Shown here piece by piece: positions 47,359-56,466 of a stretch of 64,000 bases of DNA. Location: assembly GCA_020634375.1 (NCBI GenBank), contig JACKBX010000005.1, forward strand, positions 310,001 through 374,000. The letters are read 5' to 3'. Within the stretch, counting starts at the first letter, position 1. The number at the start of each line of letters is the position of its first letter. The position numbers and the translations under genes are program-made. The DNA is from Ardenticatenaceae bacterium (lineage in GTDB: Bacteria > Chloroflexota > Anaerolineae > Promineifilales > Promineifilaceae). The notes under the pieces were generated by a model that was given only the letters and a program-made list of their open reading frames with translations, was not told the origin of the DNA and did no database searches.

Positions 47359-48699
47359 GTGAATTTTCCATATTCATCACGCAATGCAAGCGATCTTGTC
47401 AATCGTGAGGCCCAGAGCTATTATCCTCCTGGTATGAGTGGATTTATCAAACGAGCGCTTTATCGTGTTGCAGCCTGGGAATGGGTGTGGTATTTGCTGT
47501 TGCTGCCTGCGTTGTTATTTCCTTCAGGATGGCGCAGCCTCGCTCTGTTAGGGATTCCTTTACTTTGGCTGCTGCGTTGGCTGGCAACCCGACAATTTTT
47601 ACCCCGCACTGCATTTAACGGGGCTATTTTGCTCATGGCAGTGATGGCATTGGTCAGTCTGTATGCTACGTTCGACATGCAGTTGAGTTTTCCCAAAATT
47701 GCGGGATTGGTCATGGGGATGGCTTTGTTTTTTACGGCCGTTACCTATGCCCAAACTCACAAGCAAGGGCAATGGCATGTAGTGGGCTTTGTTCTACTGA
47801 CAGGAACGGCTATGGCTGGAATTGGCGCGATAGGAATGCGTTGGGTTGGCCCATTGAGTCCCTTAAATCGAGTGCAAGATTGGCTGCCAACGGCCGTTAC
47901 CCAACTTCCGGGCACAGTAAGCGGCGTGAATGCCAATGAACTGGCTGGCATCATGAACTGGATTGCCCCTCTGGCACTGGCACTGCTCGTTGGCCTGGGC
48001 GCAAAGTTATGGCAAGAACACAAATTTATACTCCTGGTGCTAGCAGGCATCAGCCTCACATCCATGTTGGTTCTTGCCGGAACCTTTTCCCGCGGTGGCA
48101 TTGCCAGTTTCGGCATCAGCATCATCGTCATGCTAGTCATGTCAGGAAAATGGGGGCGCTGGTTGGCAGGAACGGCCGTCCTCATTGCCCTACTGCTACT
48201 CCTCACCCTCAATCTGGACACCATCCTGCCGGGAACCGCTGATCCAACAAACGAAAATGACCCCGGTTTGAGTGAACTCGGCATGGATGGGCGGCTTGAA
48301 ATCTGGTCACGCGCCGTTTACGGATTGGAAGACTTCCCCTTCACCGGCATGAGCATGAACGGCTTTCGCCGCGTGGTTCACATCCTCTACCCCCTATTCC
48401 TGGTTTCACCAGACACGGACATCGCCCATGCCCATAACCATTTGCTTCAGGCAGGGCTAGACCTGGGCCTTCCAGGTTTAATCGCTTATCTAGCCTTGTG
48501 GTTGATTAATGGAACCCTGATCTGGCAAAGTTGGAAGCAGGCAAGCCAAAAAGAGCAGCGAGTGCTCATCATTGGCCTGGCAGGAGCACTAATTGGTGGC
48601 TGGTTTTTTGGCATTTTAGATACGATTGCATTGGGCGCAAGGCCAGGGTTTTTGTGGTGGTTATTACTGAGTCTGGCTGCTACCCTGCATGAATCGTAA
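47359..48699 (+). CDS. O-antigen ligase/polymerase-family membrane protein
   Basis: Up to 446 residues with 10-12 membrane helices. Family signatures: GVNANELAGIMNW, GTFSRGGIASFGISII and the late AHNHLLQAGLDLGLPGLIAY (Wzy_C). Such proteins ligate or polymerise lipid-linked glycans at the outer face of the membrane. The start is uncertain: GTG 47359, or ATG 47434 (MSGFIKRALYRVA), which gives a cleaner N-terminus. AGGAGG at 47335-47340 is too far from either. Confidence 0.85.
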   Translation: MNFPYSSRNASDLVNREAQSYYPPGMSGFIKRALYRVAAWEWVWYLLLLPALLFPSGWRSLALLGIPLLWLLRWLATRQFLPRTAFNGAILLMAVMALVSLYATFDMQLSFPKIAGLVMGMALFFTAVTYAQTHKQGQWHVVGFVLLTGTAMAGIGAIGMRWVGPLSPLNRVQDWLPTAVTQLPGTVSGVNANELAGIMNWIAPLALALLVGLGAKLWQEHKFILLVLAGISLTSMLVLAGTFSRGGIASFGISIIVMLVMSGKWGRWLAGTAVLIALLLLLTLNLDTILPGTADPTNENDPGLSELGMDGRLEIWSRAVYGLEDFPFTGMSMNGFRRVVHILYPLFLVSPDTDIAHAHNHLLQAGLDLGLPGLIAYLALWLINGTLIWQSWKQASQKEQRVLIIGLAGALIGGWFFGILDTIALGARPGFLWWLLLSLAATLHES

Positions 48700-48740
48700 C
48701 AAGTAAACCATGATACGCCGCGGGTTTTCCACGATCCATT

Positions 48741-51725
48741 TTATACAAATAGCGGCAGCGCCAGTGTTCTGCGCAGGAACTTACCCGTATATCCAGCATT
48801 GATTTGCGCAATTTCCTCAGGCGTGCCGGTCGCAATAACCCGCCCACCATTGTCTCCCCCCTCTGGCCCCAGGTCTACAAGGTAATCGGCCGTTTTAATC
48901 ACATCTAAGTTATGCTCAATAACAATTACTGTGTTGCCTGCATCTACCAATCGGTGCAGCACATCCAGCAGCTTTTGGATGTCGGCAAAATGTAATCCTG
49001 TCGTTGGCTCATCCAAAATATAAACCGTGCGCCCGGTAGCCACCTTGCTCAGTTCTTTTGCCAATTTGATACGCTGTGCCTCGCCACCGCTTAACGTCAA
49101 GGCACTTTGCCCCAATTTGATGTAATCCAACCCCACATCGTGCAAAGTTTGTAACTGGCGTGCAATCTTGGGATGGGCAGCAAAGAACTCCAGCGCTTCT
49201 TGCACATCCATGTCCAGCACGTCGGCGATGGTTTTGCCTTTGTAAGTCACGGCCAGGGTTTCGCGGTTAAAACGACGGCCGTTACACTCCCGACACGTCA
49301 CCCATACATCTGCCAAAAAGTGCATCTCCACCTTGCGCTGTCCGTACCCGGCGCAGGCATCACAGCGCCCGCCCTTCACGTTAAAGCTAAAGCGTCCCGG
49401 CTTATAGCCACGAATCTTCGCCTCTGGCGTGGCCGTAAACACCTTGCGAATCTCGTCAAACAGCTTAATGTAGGTAGCCGGGTTCGAGCGCGGCGTGCGC
49501 CCAATTGGGTCTTGCGTGATATTGATTACCTTATCCAGGTGTTCCAGCCCCAGCAACCGATCATGCGGGCCGGGTGTGGTCTGGGCGCGGTTCAAAGCGC
49601 GAGCCAGCGCCGGTTCCAATGTCTCGGCTACCAGGCTGCTTTTGCCGCTGCCACTCACACCCGTGACGCAAATCATCGTGCCCAAAGGAAACTCTACCGT
49701 GATGTTTTTGAGGTTGTGCAGGCGAGCGCCCACCAGTTTCAGGCTGCCGTTCGTGGGAATGCGTCGGGAACGGCCGTTCGGCGCAAACACCTGCTGCACC
49801 CCAGACAGATACCGGCCTGTCAACGAATGCGGATCAGCCGCCACCTGCTGCGGCGTACCTGCGGCCATCACCTCACCGCCCTTCACGCCAGCACCCGGCC
49901 CCAGGTCAATCAGCCAATCCGCGTCACGCATCGTCTCCTCGTCATGCTCCACCACCAGCACCGTATTGCCCATATCTCGTAATTGGTGCAGCGTCTCAAT
50001 CAGGGCACGATTATCACGGGCATGCAGCCCAATAGACGGCTCATCCAAAATATACAGCACGCCCACCAGGCCGCAGCCAATCTGGCTGGCAAGGCGAATG
50101 CGCTGCCCCTCGCCGCCCGACAACGACGGCGCAGGACGATCCAGCGTGAGGTAATGCAGCCCCACATTCAGCATAAATTGCAGTCGATCCCGGATTTCCT
50201 TCAGTACTTCCTCGGCAATCTCGAACTGTTCCTCCGTCAGTTGTAAACCGTGATCCGTTATCTGTAATCCGTTCATCGCCGCTTGCTTACCGTTTGCAGA
50301 TAACAGGTTGCCGTTTACGGATAACAACTGACCGTTTACGGACAACGGATTACGATTCAAAGATGTCACCCACGCATACGCCTCATCAATCGCCATGCTG
50401 CTAACTTCGGTGAGCGTCTTGCCCCCCACACGCACCGCCCGCGCCTCAGGACGCAAACGGGTTCCCTCACAGGTGGGACACGGCCGTTGGCTCATAAAAC
50501 TGGCATACCAGCGGCGCGTGTAATCAGAGCTTGTCTGGCGAAACAGGCGGTTAATATGATGGATAATGCCTTTAATCGGCCGTCGGCTCTCCCCCTGCCA
50601 CGAACTGACTTCCGTTTCATTTGCATACTTAAAATGAATCTTCTCATCCCCCGACCCGTAAAACAAGATGTGCCGAAAACGCTGCGGCAAATCCTGCCAG
50701 GGAGTATCCAAGTCTATGCCGTAATGCTCCGCAATCGCCACCAACTGCGAAGTCGTCCACTTATTCTTCTTCTTGCGCACGTTGCCATACCAGCGCAGCC
50801 CGCCGTCCATAATAGACAGCGCCGGGTCTTCCACAATCAAGTCCGGGTCCACCAGCATCTGCGTGCCGATACCATTGCAATCCGGGCACATGCCCAACGG
50901 CGAGTTAAAGCTGAACAACTGCGGCGACAACTCCGGGAAGCTGATGCCACAGTGCGGACAGGCATTATGCTCGCTCAGCAGCAGCTCTTCCGTGCCCAGG
51001 TCAGCAATCAACGTGCCCTCCCCCGCTCGCAGCGTCGTCTCCACCGAGTCGGTTAAGCGTGTTGTAAATGTAGCATCGCCCACTTCTGGCGTTTGCAGCC
51101 GGTCTACCACCAGTTCAATCGTGTGTTTGGCCTTCTTATCCAGCTTTGGCAGCTTGCCCGACAAATCTACCATCTCGCCGTTCACACGAGCGCGGACAAA
51201 ACCCTGCTGCCGCGCTTCTTTCAGCGCCTCCAAATGCGTGCCCTTGCGGTTTTGTGCAATGGGCGCCAGCAGTTGAAACTTTGTCCCGGCGGGCAGCGCC
51301 GCAAGCTGTATCGCAATTTGCTGCGGCGACTGCGGCTGTACCAGCCGCCCACACTGTGGGCAGTGCGGCTCGCCTGTACGCGCAAAGAGCACACGCAAAT
51401 AATCCATCACTTCCGTAACCGTGCCTACCGTGGAACGCGGGTTCTTGCTCACCGCTTTCTGTTCGATGGCAATGGCCGGACTGAGGCCAGTGATAGCATC
51501 CACTTTGGGCTTCTCCATTTGCCCAATAAACTGCCGCGCAAAAGAGGATAGGCTTTCCACGTAACGGCGCTGGCCTTCGGCATAAATGGTGTCGAAGGCC
51601 AGGGAAGATTTGCCGCTGCCACTGACGCCAGTGAGGACGACAAACTGGTTGCGGGGAATGGTTACATCAATATGTTTGAGGTTATGCTGTTGTGCGCCGC
51701 GCACAAAAATATGTTTTGGTTCCAT
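48741..51725 (-). CDS. uvrA: Excinuclease ABC subunit A
   Basis: 994 residues, about 45 longer than usual. Two ABC ATPase modules with P-loops (GVSGSGKSSLAFDTIYAEGQ; GVSGSGKSSLVAETLEPAL) and signatures (LSGGEGQRIRLASQIG; LSGGEAQRIKLAKELS). Zinc cysteines are in CPHCG...MCPDC and CDACAGYG...CRECNG. It scans DNA for lesions with UvrB. The extra length is a segment at residues about 457-496 (NRNPLSVNGQLLSVNG ... MNGLQITDHGLQL) encoded by CCGTAAACGG/TATCCG repeat words, placed just before TEEQFEIAEEVLKEI. The frame is intact. Confidence 0.96.
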   Translation of the reverse strand: MEPKHIFVRGAQQHNLKHIDVTIPRNQFVVLTGVSGSGKSSLAFDTIYAEGQRRYVESLSSFARQFIGQMEKPKVDAITGLSPAIAIEQKAVSKNPRSTVGTVTEVMDYLRVLFARTGEPHCPQCGRLVQPQSPQQIAIQLAALPAGTKFQLLAPIAQNRKGTHLEALKEARQQGFVRARVNGEMVDLSGKLPKLDKKAKHTIELVVDRLQTPEVGDATFTTRLTDSVETTLRAGEGTLIADLGTEELLLSEHNACPHCGISFPELSPQLFSFNSPLGMCPDCNGIGTQMLVDPDLIVEDPALSIMDGGLRWYGNVRKKKNKWTTSQLVAIAEHYGIDLDTPWQDLPQRFRHILFYGSGDEKIHFKYANETEVSSWQGESRRPIKGIIHHINRLFRQTSSDYTRRWYASFMSQRPCPTCEGTRLRPEARAVRVGGKTLTEVSSMAIDEAYAWVTSLNRNPLSVNGQLLSVNGNLLSANGKQAAMNGLQITDHGLQLTEEQFEIAEEVLKEIRDRLQFMLNVGLHYLTLDRPAPSLSGGEGQRIRLASQIGCGLVGVLYILDEPSIGLHARDNRALIETLHQLRDMGNTVLVVEHDEETMRDADWLIDLGPGAGVKGGEVMAAGTPQQVAADPHSLTGRYLSGVQQVFAPNGRSRRIPTNGSLKLVGARLHNLKNITVEFPLGTMICVTGVSGSGKSSLVAETLEPALARALNRAQTTPGPHDRLLGLEHLDKVINITQDPIGRTPRSNPATYIKLFDEIRKVFTATPEAKIRGYKPGRFSFNVKGGRCDACAGYGQRKVEMHFLADVWVTCRECNGRRFNRETLAVTYKGKTIADVLDMDVQEALEFFAAHPKIARQLQTLHDVGLDYIKLGQSALTLSGGEAQRIKLAKELSKVATGRTVYILDEPTTGLHFADIQKLLDVLHRLVDAGNTVIVIEHNLDVIKTADYLVDLGPEGGDNGGRVIATGTPEEIAQINAGYTGKFLRRTLALPLFV
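50238..50354 (-). repeat. Translated CCGTTTACGG-word repeat inside uvrA
   Basis: About 117 bp of reiterated CCGTTTACGGATAAC-type words. The ends carry the inverted pair GTAATCCGTT / AACGGATTAC. On the coding strand it encodes repeated SVNGQLL, SVNGNLL and SANGK units. Confidence 0.8.
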
Positions 51726-51761
51726 ATTATGCTATCCAAGTACATGCGATTGTCAGACTCT

Positions 51762-52181
51762 TTATATGCCCAGCATTGGGAGATGTTTTCGGGTATGGTA
51801 AGTAAGAGACAATGAGATGCAATGTTTTAATTCATCTACTGGTATTTCGTCATCTTCGTCAAACACAATCGCCCGATTGCCTTCAAACTTAAATTTATCT
51901 CTATAGAGTTCTTTGAATACCTCAATCAACCTGGTTTTACAATGGAAATATATTGCGTACTGATGTGGGCTTGATTTTTTCCAGTTTATTCTAACTGTGC
52001 TGCCACTTCTTGTGACGAAACTAGGTTCTCCCCATTTGAGCGTTTCTTCCACTGTATCAACGCCTTCTGTCTCTGACGCGGTATCCAAAACCAATTGGCG
52101 GAGAAACAGTAAGTTTTTCCGCATATGTTCCGGATAATTCCTGAACACCTCCGCTACCTCAGCATTTCCAACTATATCCAT
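51762..52181 (-). CDS. DUF1801-family protein
   Basis: 139 residues from ATG 52181, preceded by AAGGAA. The features match DUF1801: YPEHMRKNLLFLRQLVLD, VEETLKWGEPSFV, NRAIVFDEDDEIP, and a C-terminal helix LKHCISLSLTYH. Small cytosolic proteins of unknown biochemical role. It lies 34 bp downstream of the VOC gene on the same strand, probably co-transcribed. Confidence 0.75.
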   Translation of the reverse strand: MDIVGNAEVAEVFRNYPEHMRKNLLFLRQLVLDTASETEGVDTVEETLKWGEPSFVTRSGSTVRINWKKSSPHQYAIYFHCKTRLIEVFKELYRDKFKFEGNRAIVFDEDDEIPVDELKHCISLSLTYHTRKHLPMLGI

Positions 52182-52215
52182 ACCAGTAGTTCCTTTTCTC
52201 GTACATAACATCTTG

Positions 52216-52608
52216 TTAGTCGTTAATTGGCGAACAAAGTTCAATCACTGAACCATCAACCGCCCGAACATAACCTACCACCTGCCCCCATGGTTTTTCG
52301 ACTGGTAATTGAAGGGGCACGGCCCCAACCTCAACCGCTTTGTCGAAAGCAGCAAAAACATCTTCTGTCACAAACGCCAATTCGATACCAAAAGGCTTCT
52401 CGTTAAGGTTGCCTTTTGAATATTGACTTCCGAGGTTCATCTCCCCCATTTCATGGGAGGCAAAAGCTAATGTTGTTTTGCCTGTATTCAATTCACCATA
52501 GGTTTTGGATTCATGGACAAACTTGACATCGAAGCCAAAAGCTCGCGCATAAAAATCCAAAGCATCCTCTACTGATGGAACATAAATAATTGTATATCCG
52601 TATTCCAT
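52216..52608 (-). CDS. VOC-family protein
   Basis: 130 residues from ATG 52608 (GGGAG upstream). Pattern: IIYVPSVEDALDFYARAFGF, TLAFASHEMGEMNLG, and the C-terminal WGQVVGYVRAVDGSVIELCS with the usual Glu. A single glyoxalase-fold unit of unknown substrate. Confidence 0.82.
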   Translation of the reverse strand: MEYGYTIIYVPSVEDALDFYARAFGFDVKFVHESKTYGELNTGKTTLAFASHEMGEMNLGSQYSKGNLNEKPFGIELAFVTEDVFAAFDKAVEVGAVPLQLPVEKPWGQVVGYVRAVDGSVIELCSPIND

Positions 52609-52800
52609 ATCTTCTATCTCCCTTGAATGTATAAGTTTCCACTCCCCAATCTCCCCAAACATGCGTTCTAAATTCCGTTCTCATTGTACCATGAGTGAGG
52701 GGGGATTGCATAGGCTAGTGTACGCCTTAAACCTGACACCTTTTGTCAGGTATAGCGGGCGCGTAGAGCTAAATAGAGAAACGAGGGTGCGCCTTTGCCT

Positions 52801-53397
52801 CTAGCTCCATCCTCTAGCTTCTTTTACGTGCGGCCATTCTTTATCCAGAATGCTGTAGTAAATGGTGTCGCGCAGGTAGCCGTCTGGCATGATTACGTGC
52901 TGGCGCAGCAGGCCCTCACGCACAGCGCCAATACGCTCAATGGCCCGCTGCGAACGTAGATTACGGGCGTCTGTCTTGATCTGCACGCGGATGCAGCCGA
53001 GGACTTCAAAGGCGTGACGCAGCAGAAGGTATTTACTTTCGGTGTTAACGGCCGTACGCTGATACGCCACTCCATACCACGTCCCGCCAATCTCCAGGCT
53101 GCGATGTGCCCGCCGAATGTCCATGTAGCGCGTCATGCCAACGGCCTGCCCACTCTCGCGGTAAATAACGGCAAACGGGATCTCGCTGCCTCCCACCTGT
53201 TTTTGCAGCAGGCTTCGCACATGTGCAGCCAACCGTGCTTCACTGTTCAAAAGGCCATAAGGCAGGTAGCGCCAGATGTCTTCATCCTGAGCATGTACTA
53301 GCAAGTCAGATACATGATCTAGCGACAGTGGTTCCAGACGAACAACCTGCCCCTCCAGGATGACGGACTGCGGATCAAATGGGGGAGGATTTTGCAT
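52801..53397 (-). CDS. GNAT-family N-acetyltransferase (RimJ/RimL-like)
   Basis: 198 residues. Acetyltransferase_3 pattern: VILEGQVVRLEPLSLDHVSD, AVGMTRYMDIRRAHRSLEIG, the TESKYLLLRHAFEVLGCIRV helix, and NLRSQRAIERIGAVREGLLR, which binds acetyl-CoA and shapes the acceptor site. It probably acetylates an N-terminal or small amine. The last codons (KEARGWS) fall in TAGAG repeat words (52790-52815). Confidence 0.88.
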   Translation of the reverse strand: MQNPPPFDPQSVILEGQVVRLEPLSLDHVSDLLVHAQDEDIWRYLPYGLLNSEARLAAHVRSLLQKQVGGSEIPFAVIYRESGQAVGMTRYMDIRRAHRSLEIGGTWYGVAYQRTAVNTESKYLLLRHAFEVLGCIRVQIKTDARNLRSQRAIERIGAVREGLLRQHVIMPDGYLRDTIYYSILDKEWPHVKEARGWS

Positions 53398-53445
53398 AAT
53401 TACCTCTCTTAAAAAGGATGAAGGCTGAGGGATGAAGGATGAAAA

Positions 53446-54495
53446 TTAGGGCAGTGGTGAGCGATCAGATGACCAGGGAGCAAAGGGAGCCATGGTCAGA
53501 CTGGCAAGGCGCAGCAACACCGTGTCGTAATTCACACGCCACCCGGCGAAATCACGCCAGGCCTGCTCTCGATCCGATTTTAGCGGCAGATTTTGCGCTG
53601 CCAACAAGTCATACAAACTATCATACTCGTTACGACTAATACTGATGGGATCGTTAGCTGTAGGATGAGGATTGTACGCAACGCCGAAAAAGTCGGCAAT
53701 GCGGCGCAGGGCGATGTAGCCGTTGCGGATGCAAACGGCCGCATTCGCATCCCAGGGTATATCCACGGTGGAAAGAACCAGCGCGGCGCAATCCAACACC
53801 GCCCCGCTGGCCGTAATCCAGGAGCGGTCGGGCTGCGGCGAGCGGAAGAAGGAGAGCGGGGCCAACGATGTATGGCTCTCTTCAATCTCGGCAAACCAAA
53901 CCTGCCACAGCACCCACACCTCACGCAGGCTTTTCAGTTCGCCAATGCGGTTGACACGCAGCAGCATTTCCTGGGCAGATGGCGGTGTTCCCGCATAGGC
54001 TTCAAGGAGGGCAACGGCCGTTTCCCGCTTCGCAAATGCGCTGTAAATGGTGGGCAGGTAAGCAATCAGCAGCGCCACCATAATCAACCCAATCATTGCC
54101 TCGGAAAACTCCAGCAGCTTGTGCCAGATGGTACCGCCGGACTCGTAGCCCAATGTGAGTAGAGAGGAACCGCTGAGTTTGAAAACGGCCGTTACCGACG
54201 CCATATCCAGCGCCCAAAACAAGCCCATGTACCCCAGCAAAATGAGCGACAACATCACTGCTGGCATCATCACCAACGCCAGCGGCGCATACATCGCCAT
54301 CACCCGGTCTACCTCTTCGTAGCTCTTCGCCTTTTTTGCCCGCAGCCGGAACAGCTTGTTAATGCCGTGAAAAATTGTTTGCGTCAGCCATACATTTACA
54401 CCGCGTGGCAGCACAAAGGTCTTCACCGCCGCAACCACCGTCATCACCACCAGCGCCAGCCCAGTCAGGCCCACGATAATACGCACAAACATCAT
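53446..54495 (-). CDS. Membrane protein with degenerate potassium-channel-like pore
   Basis: 349 residues. There are membrane helices near 5-28, 70-92 and 130-152. Between the last two, KLSGSSLLTLGYESGG has the position and shape of a K+-channel pore loop, but reads TLGYE instead of TVGYG. A cytosolic domain of about 190 residues follows (GELKSLREVWVLWQVWFAEI and on). No fusion to a known ligand domain is recognised. GAGGAG lies upstream of ATG 54495. Ion selectivity is doubtful. Confidence 0.6.
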   Translation of the reverse strand: MMFVRIIVGLTGLALVVMTVVAAVKTFVLPRGVNVWLTQTIFHGINKLFRLRAKKAKSYEEVDRVMAMYAPLALVMMPAVMLSLILLGYMGLFWALDMASVTAVFKLSGSSLLTLGYESGGTIWHKLLEFSEAMIGLIMVALLIAYLPTIYSAFAKRETAVALLEAYAGTPPSAQEMLLRVNRIGELKSLREVWVLWQVWFAEIEESHTSLAPLSFFRSPQPDRSWITASGAVLDCAALVLSTVDIPWDANAAVCIRNGYIALRRIADFFGVAYNPHPTANDPISISRNEYDSLYDLLAAQNLPLKSDREQAWRDFAGWRVNYDTVLLRLASLTMAPFAPWSSDRSPLP

Positions 54496-54509
54496 TGTTA
54501 TCTACTCCT

Positions 54510-54603
54510 CGTGAAACGTGATGCGTGAAACGTGACATGGCCGTTTTGCGCTGTTACAATGCCACGAATTATGGTCTCACGCATCACGTTTTACGTTTCA
54601 CGC
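54510..54603. repeat. GTGAAACG-word inverted repeat between divergent genes
   Basis: Left words CGTGAAACGTGATGCGTG (54510-54535) and right words CACGCATCACGTTTTACG (54578-54603) form a hairpin whose 40-nt loop holds TACAAT, a candidate -10 for the enoyl-CoA hydratase gene. Being between divergent genes, it is not a terminator. Confidence 0.75.
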
Positions 54604-54619
54604 AAAAAGGAACCCGCCT

Positions 54620-55405
54620 ATGCAATACCACGAATTCCAGCATATTTTATTCGAGAAGCGCGAACCGCACATCCTCTGGGTAACGCTCAATCGCCCAGAA
54701 GTCTTAAATGCAGCTAACGTCCGTCTGCACACCGAACTGGTAGAGGTGTGGCAAACCATTGACCGCGACCCAGATGTGCATGTGGTCGTTGTCACTGGCG
54801 CAGGGCGGGCTTTTTCTGCCGGGGGCGATTTACAGATGGTAGAGGAGGCGTACCGCAACTACGATGAGGTGCTGCGCATCTTGGATGAAGCACGAGAACT
54901 GGTGTACAACATGCTGCGCTGTGGCAAGCCGATTGTCTCGGCCATCAACGGCGCGGCGGTGGGCGCGGGGCTGGTCGTGGCGCTGCTGGCCGACATCAGC
55001 ATTGCCGCCGAAAATGCGCGGCTGGCAGATGGGCATGTGCGCATGGGCGTGGCGGCGGGCGACCATGCCGCCATCATTTGGCCACTGCTGGTGGGCATGG
55101 CTAAGGCCAAGTATTATCTGATGACGAGTGACTTTATCAGCGGCAAAGAGGCAGAGCGTATCGGCCTGGTCAGCCTCTGTGTGCCGGATGAGGATGTGCT
55201 GGCGAAGGCGCAAGAGGTAGCGGAAAATCTGGCAACCGGGCCGCGCCACGCCATTCGCTTCACGAAGCGGGCGCTGAATCAGTGGCTGTTGCAAGCGGGG
55301 CCAATCTTTGACCATTCGCTGGCGCTGGAGATGCTAGGCTTTTTTGGCGAGGATATGATGAAAGGGGTGGACGGGCTGCGAAAAAGGAGAAAGGATAAAA
55401 AATGA
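54620..55405 (+). CDS. Enoyl-CoA hydratase/isomerase family protein
   Basis: 261 residues. Crotonase fold: [18 protein letters not shown], the oxyanion-hole motif [32 protein letters not shown], and [20 protein letters not shown], where hydratases usually have the catalytic Glu pair. Here the second position reads AGDHA, so the exact reaction (hydratase, isomerase or other) is uncertain. It overlaps the next gene by ATGA. Confidence 0.9.
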   Translation: MQYHEFQHILFEKREPHILWVTLNRPEVLNAANVRLHTELVEVWQTIDRDPDVHVVVVTGAGRAFSAGGDLQMVEEAYRNYDEVLRILDEARELVYNMLRCGKPIVSAINGAAVGAGLVVALLADISIAAENARLADGHVRMGVAAGDHAAIIWPLLVGMAKAKYYLMTSDFISGKEAERIGLVSLCVPDEDVLAKAQEVAENLATGPRHAIRFTKRALNQWLLQAGPIFDHSLALEMLGFFGEDMMKGVDGLRKRRKDKK

Positions 55406-56175
55406 TAACTGAATGGTATCAACCACAAAAATTAGAGGAGATGGTGAAAGAGTGTACGGCCGTTTCTCCCACCATCAAAGCCACATTACAAACGATGATT
55501 GACGAACTCGGCCCACTGCTGCCACAATTGGCGGGGCTTGATCAGTATTTGACGGCCGTTTCCCTTAAACAATTGGTCGCCGAAATCACCGCCGAAACGG
55601 TGGAAACGCATTGGTGGGAAATGAACCTGCACTTGCTTAAGCAGGCGACAGGCTTGCTGGATGGGCAAACGCTGAGCGAGACAGCAACGCAGCTTGCGCC
55701 GCTGCTGCACGAGCATTTTGGGCCGCAAGAGCCGGTGACGCTGCAAGAAATCAATGTGAAAACAGTGCGCGGCATTTGCCGCCTCAGCGATACGCTGACA
55801 GACCCGCAGGATATGCTTGTAGCGCCGAATGCGCTTTCGCTGGCGCAGGCGCACTTCAACAAACATGCCTGGTCCCGCGCCGTGTACTCAGGCAAAACGC
55901 CGGTGGGCTTTTTGTTGTTGTATGACAATGTGGAAAAGCCAGAGTATTTTTTGTGGCGGTATATGATGGCTGCGCCGTATCAGGGTCGGGGATACGGCCG
56001 TGCGGCCATCAGCCTGCTTGTGGATTACGTGCGCACCCGCCCCAATGCCAAAGAACTGCTGGTCAGCTACGTGCCCCACCCCCAGGGGCCACGCGACTTC
56101 TACAGCAAATGCGGCTTCATTGAAACCGGCGAAGTCCACGACGGCGAAGTACTGATGAAAATGGCGCTGGAGTAA
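55402..56175 (+). CDS. Two-part protein with C-terminal GNAT acetyltransferase
   Basis: 257 residues; ATGA overlap with the hydratase gene shows translational coupling. Residues 1-110 are helical and unrecognised. Residues about 115-255 are a GNAT: PVGFLLLYDN, YFLWRYMMAAPYQGRGYGRA (acetyl-CoA R/QxxGxG/A) and FYSKCGFIETGEVHDGEVLM. The style is closest to spermidine/diamine acetyltransferases. The substrate is unknown. Confidence 0.85.
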   Translation: MITEWYQPQKLEEMVKECTAVSPTIKATLQTMIDELGPLLPQLAGLDQYLTAVSLKQLVAEITAETVETHWWEMNLHLLKQATGLLDGQTLSETATQLAPLLHEHFGPQEPVTLQEINVKTVRGICRLSDTLTDPQDMLVAPNALSLAQAHFNKHAWSRAVYSGKTPVGFLLLYDNVEKPEYFLWRYMMAAPYQGRGYGRAAISLLVDYVRTRPNAKELLVSYVPHPQGPRDFYSKCGFIETGEVHDGEVLMKMALE

Positions 56176-56204
56176 GGATGAAGGATGAGGGGTGAAGGAT
56201 GAAA
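56176..56204. repeat. GGATGAAGG words, left flank of the tandem array
   Basis: Degenerate GGATGAAGGATGAGGGGTGA words. Their complement TTCATCCTTCACCCTTCATC lies at 56466-56488, so the two flanks can pair across the whole 22-bp array. The right copy encodes the last residues (IRMKGEG) of the leftward DUF885 gene. Confidence 0.75.
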
Positions 56205-56407
56205 TGGCTTCTCGTTGACGTCCTACTGGCTTCTCGTTGACGTCCTACTGGCTTCTCGTTGATGTCCTACTGGCTTCTCGTTGATGCCCTACTGGCTTCT
56301 CGTTGATGTCCTACTGGCTTCTCGTTGATGTCCTACTGGCTTCTCGTTGATGTCCTACTGGCTTCTCGTTGATGTCCTACTGGCTTCTCGTTGATGTCCT
56401 ACTGGCT
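56205..56407. repeat. 22-bp tandem repeat, nine copies
   Basis: Nine head-to-tail copies of a 22-bp unit beginning TGGCTTCTCG and ending TGTCCTAC, plus a partial tenth. The copies differ at only two positions of the unit (ACGTCC / ATGTCC / ATGCCC), so the array is young. It lies between convergent genes. There are no spacers, so it is not CRISPR. A candidate VNTR. Confidence 0.92.
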
Positions 56408-56414
56408 ACAATTT

Positions 56415-56464
56415 GGAGGGGAGGCTTTAGCCGAAACATAAAAATCGGCTAAAGCCTCCCCTCC
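56415..56464. terminator. 20-bp perfect stem-loop (GGCTTTAGCC type)
   Basis: Stem 56415-56434 / 56445-56464 is perfectly paired over 20 bp, loop AACATAAAAA. It separates the tandem array from the DUF885 gene and would stop transcripts from both sides. Confidence 0.75.
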
Positions 56465-56466
56465 TT

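Noticed and set aside
56205..56407. 22-bp repeats as a CRISPR array
   Set aside because: The units are directly adjacent with no spacers, and no cas genes are present.
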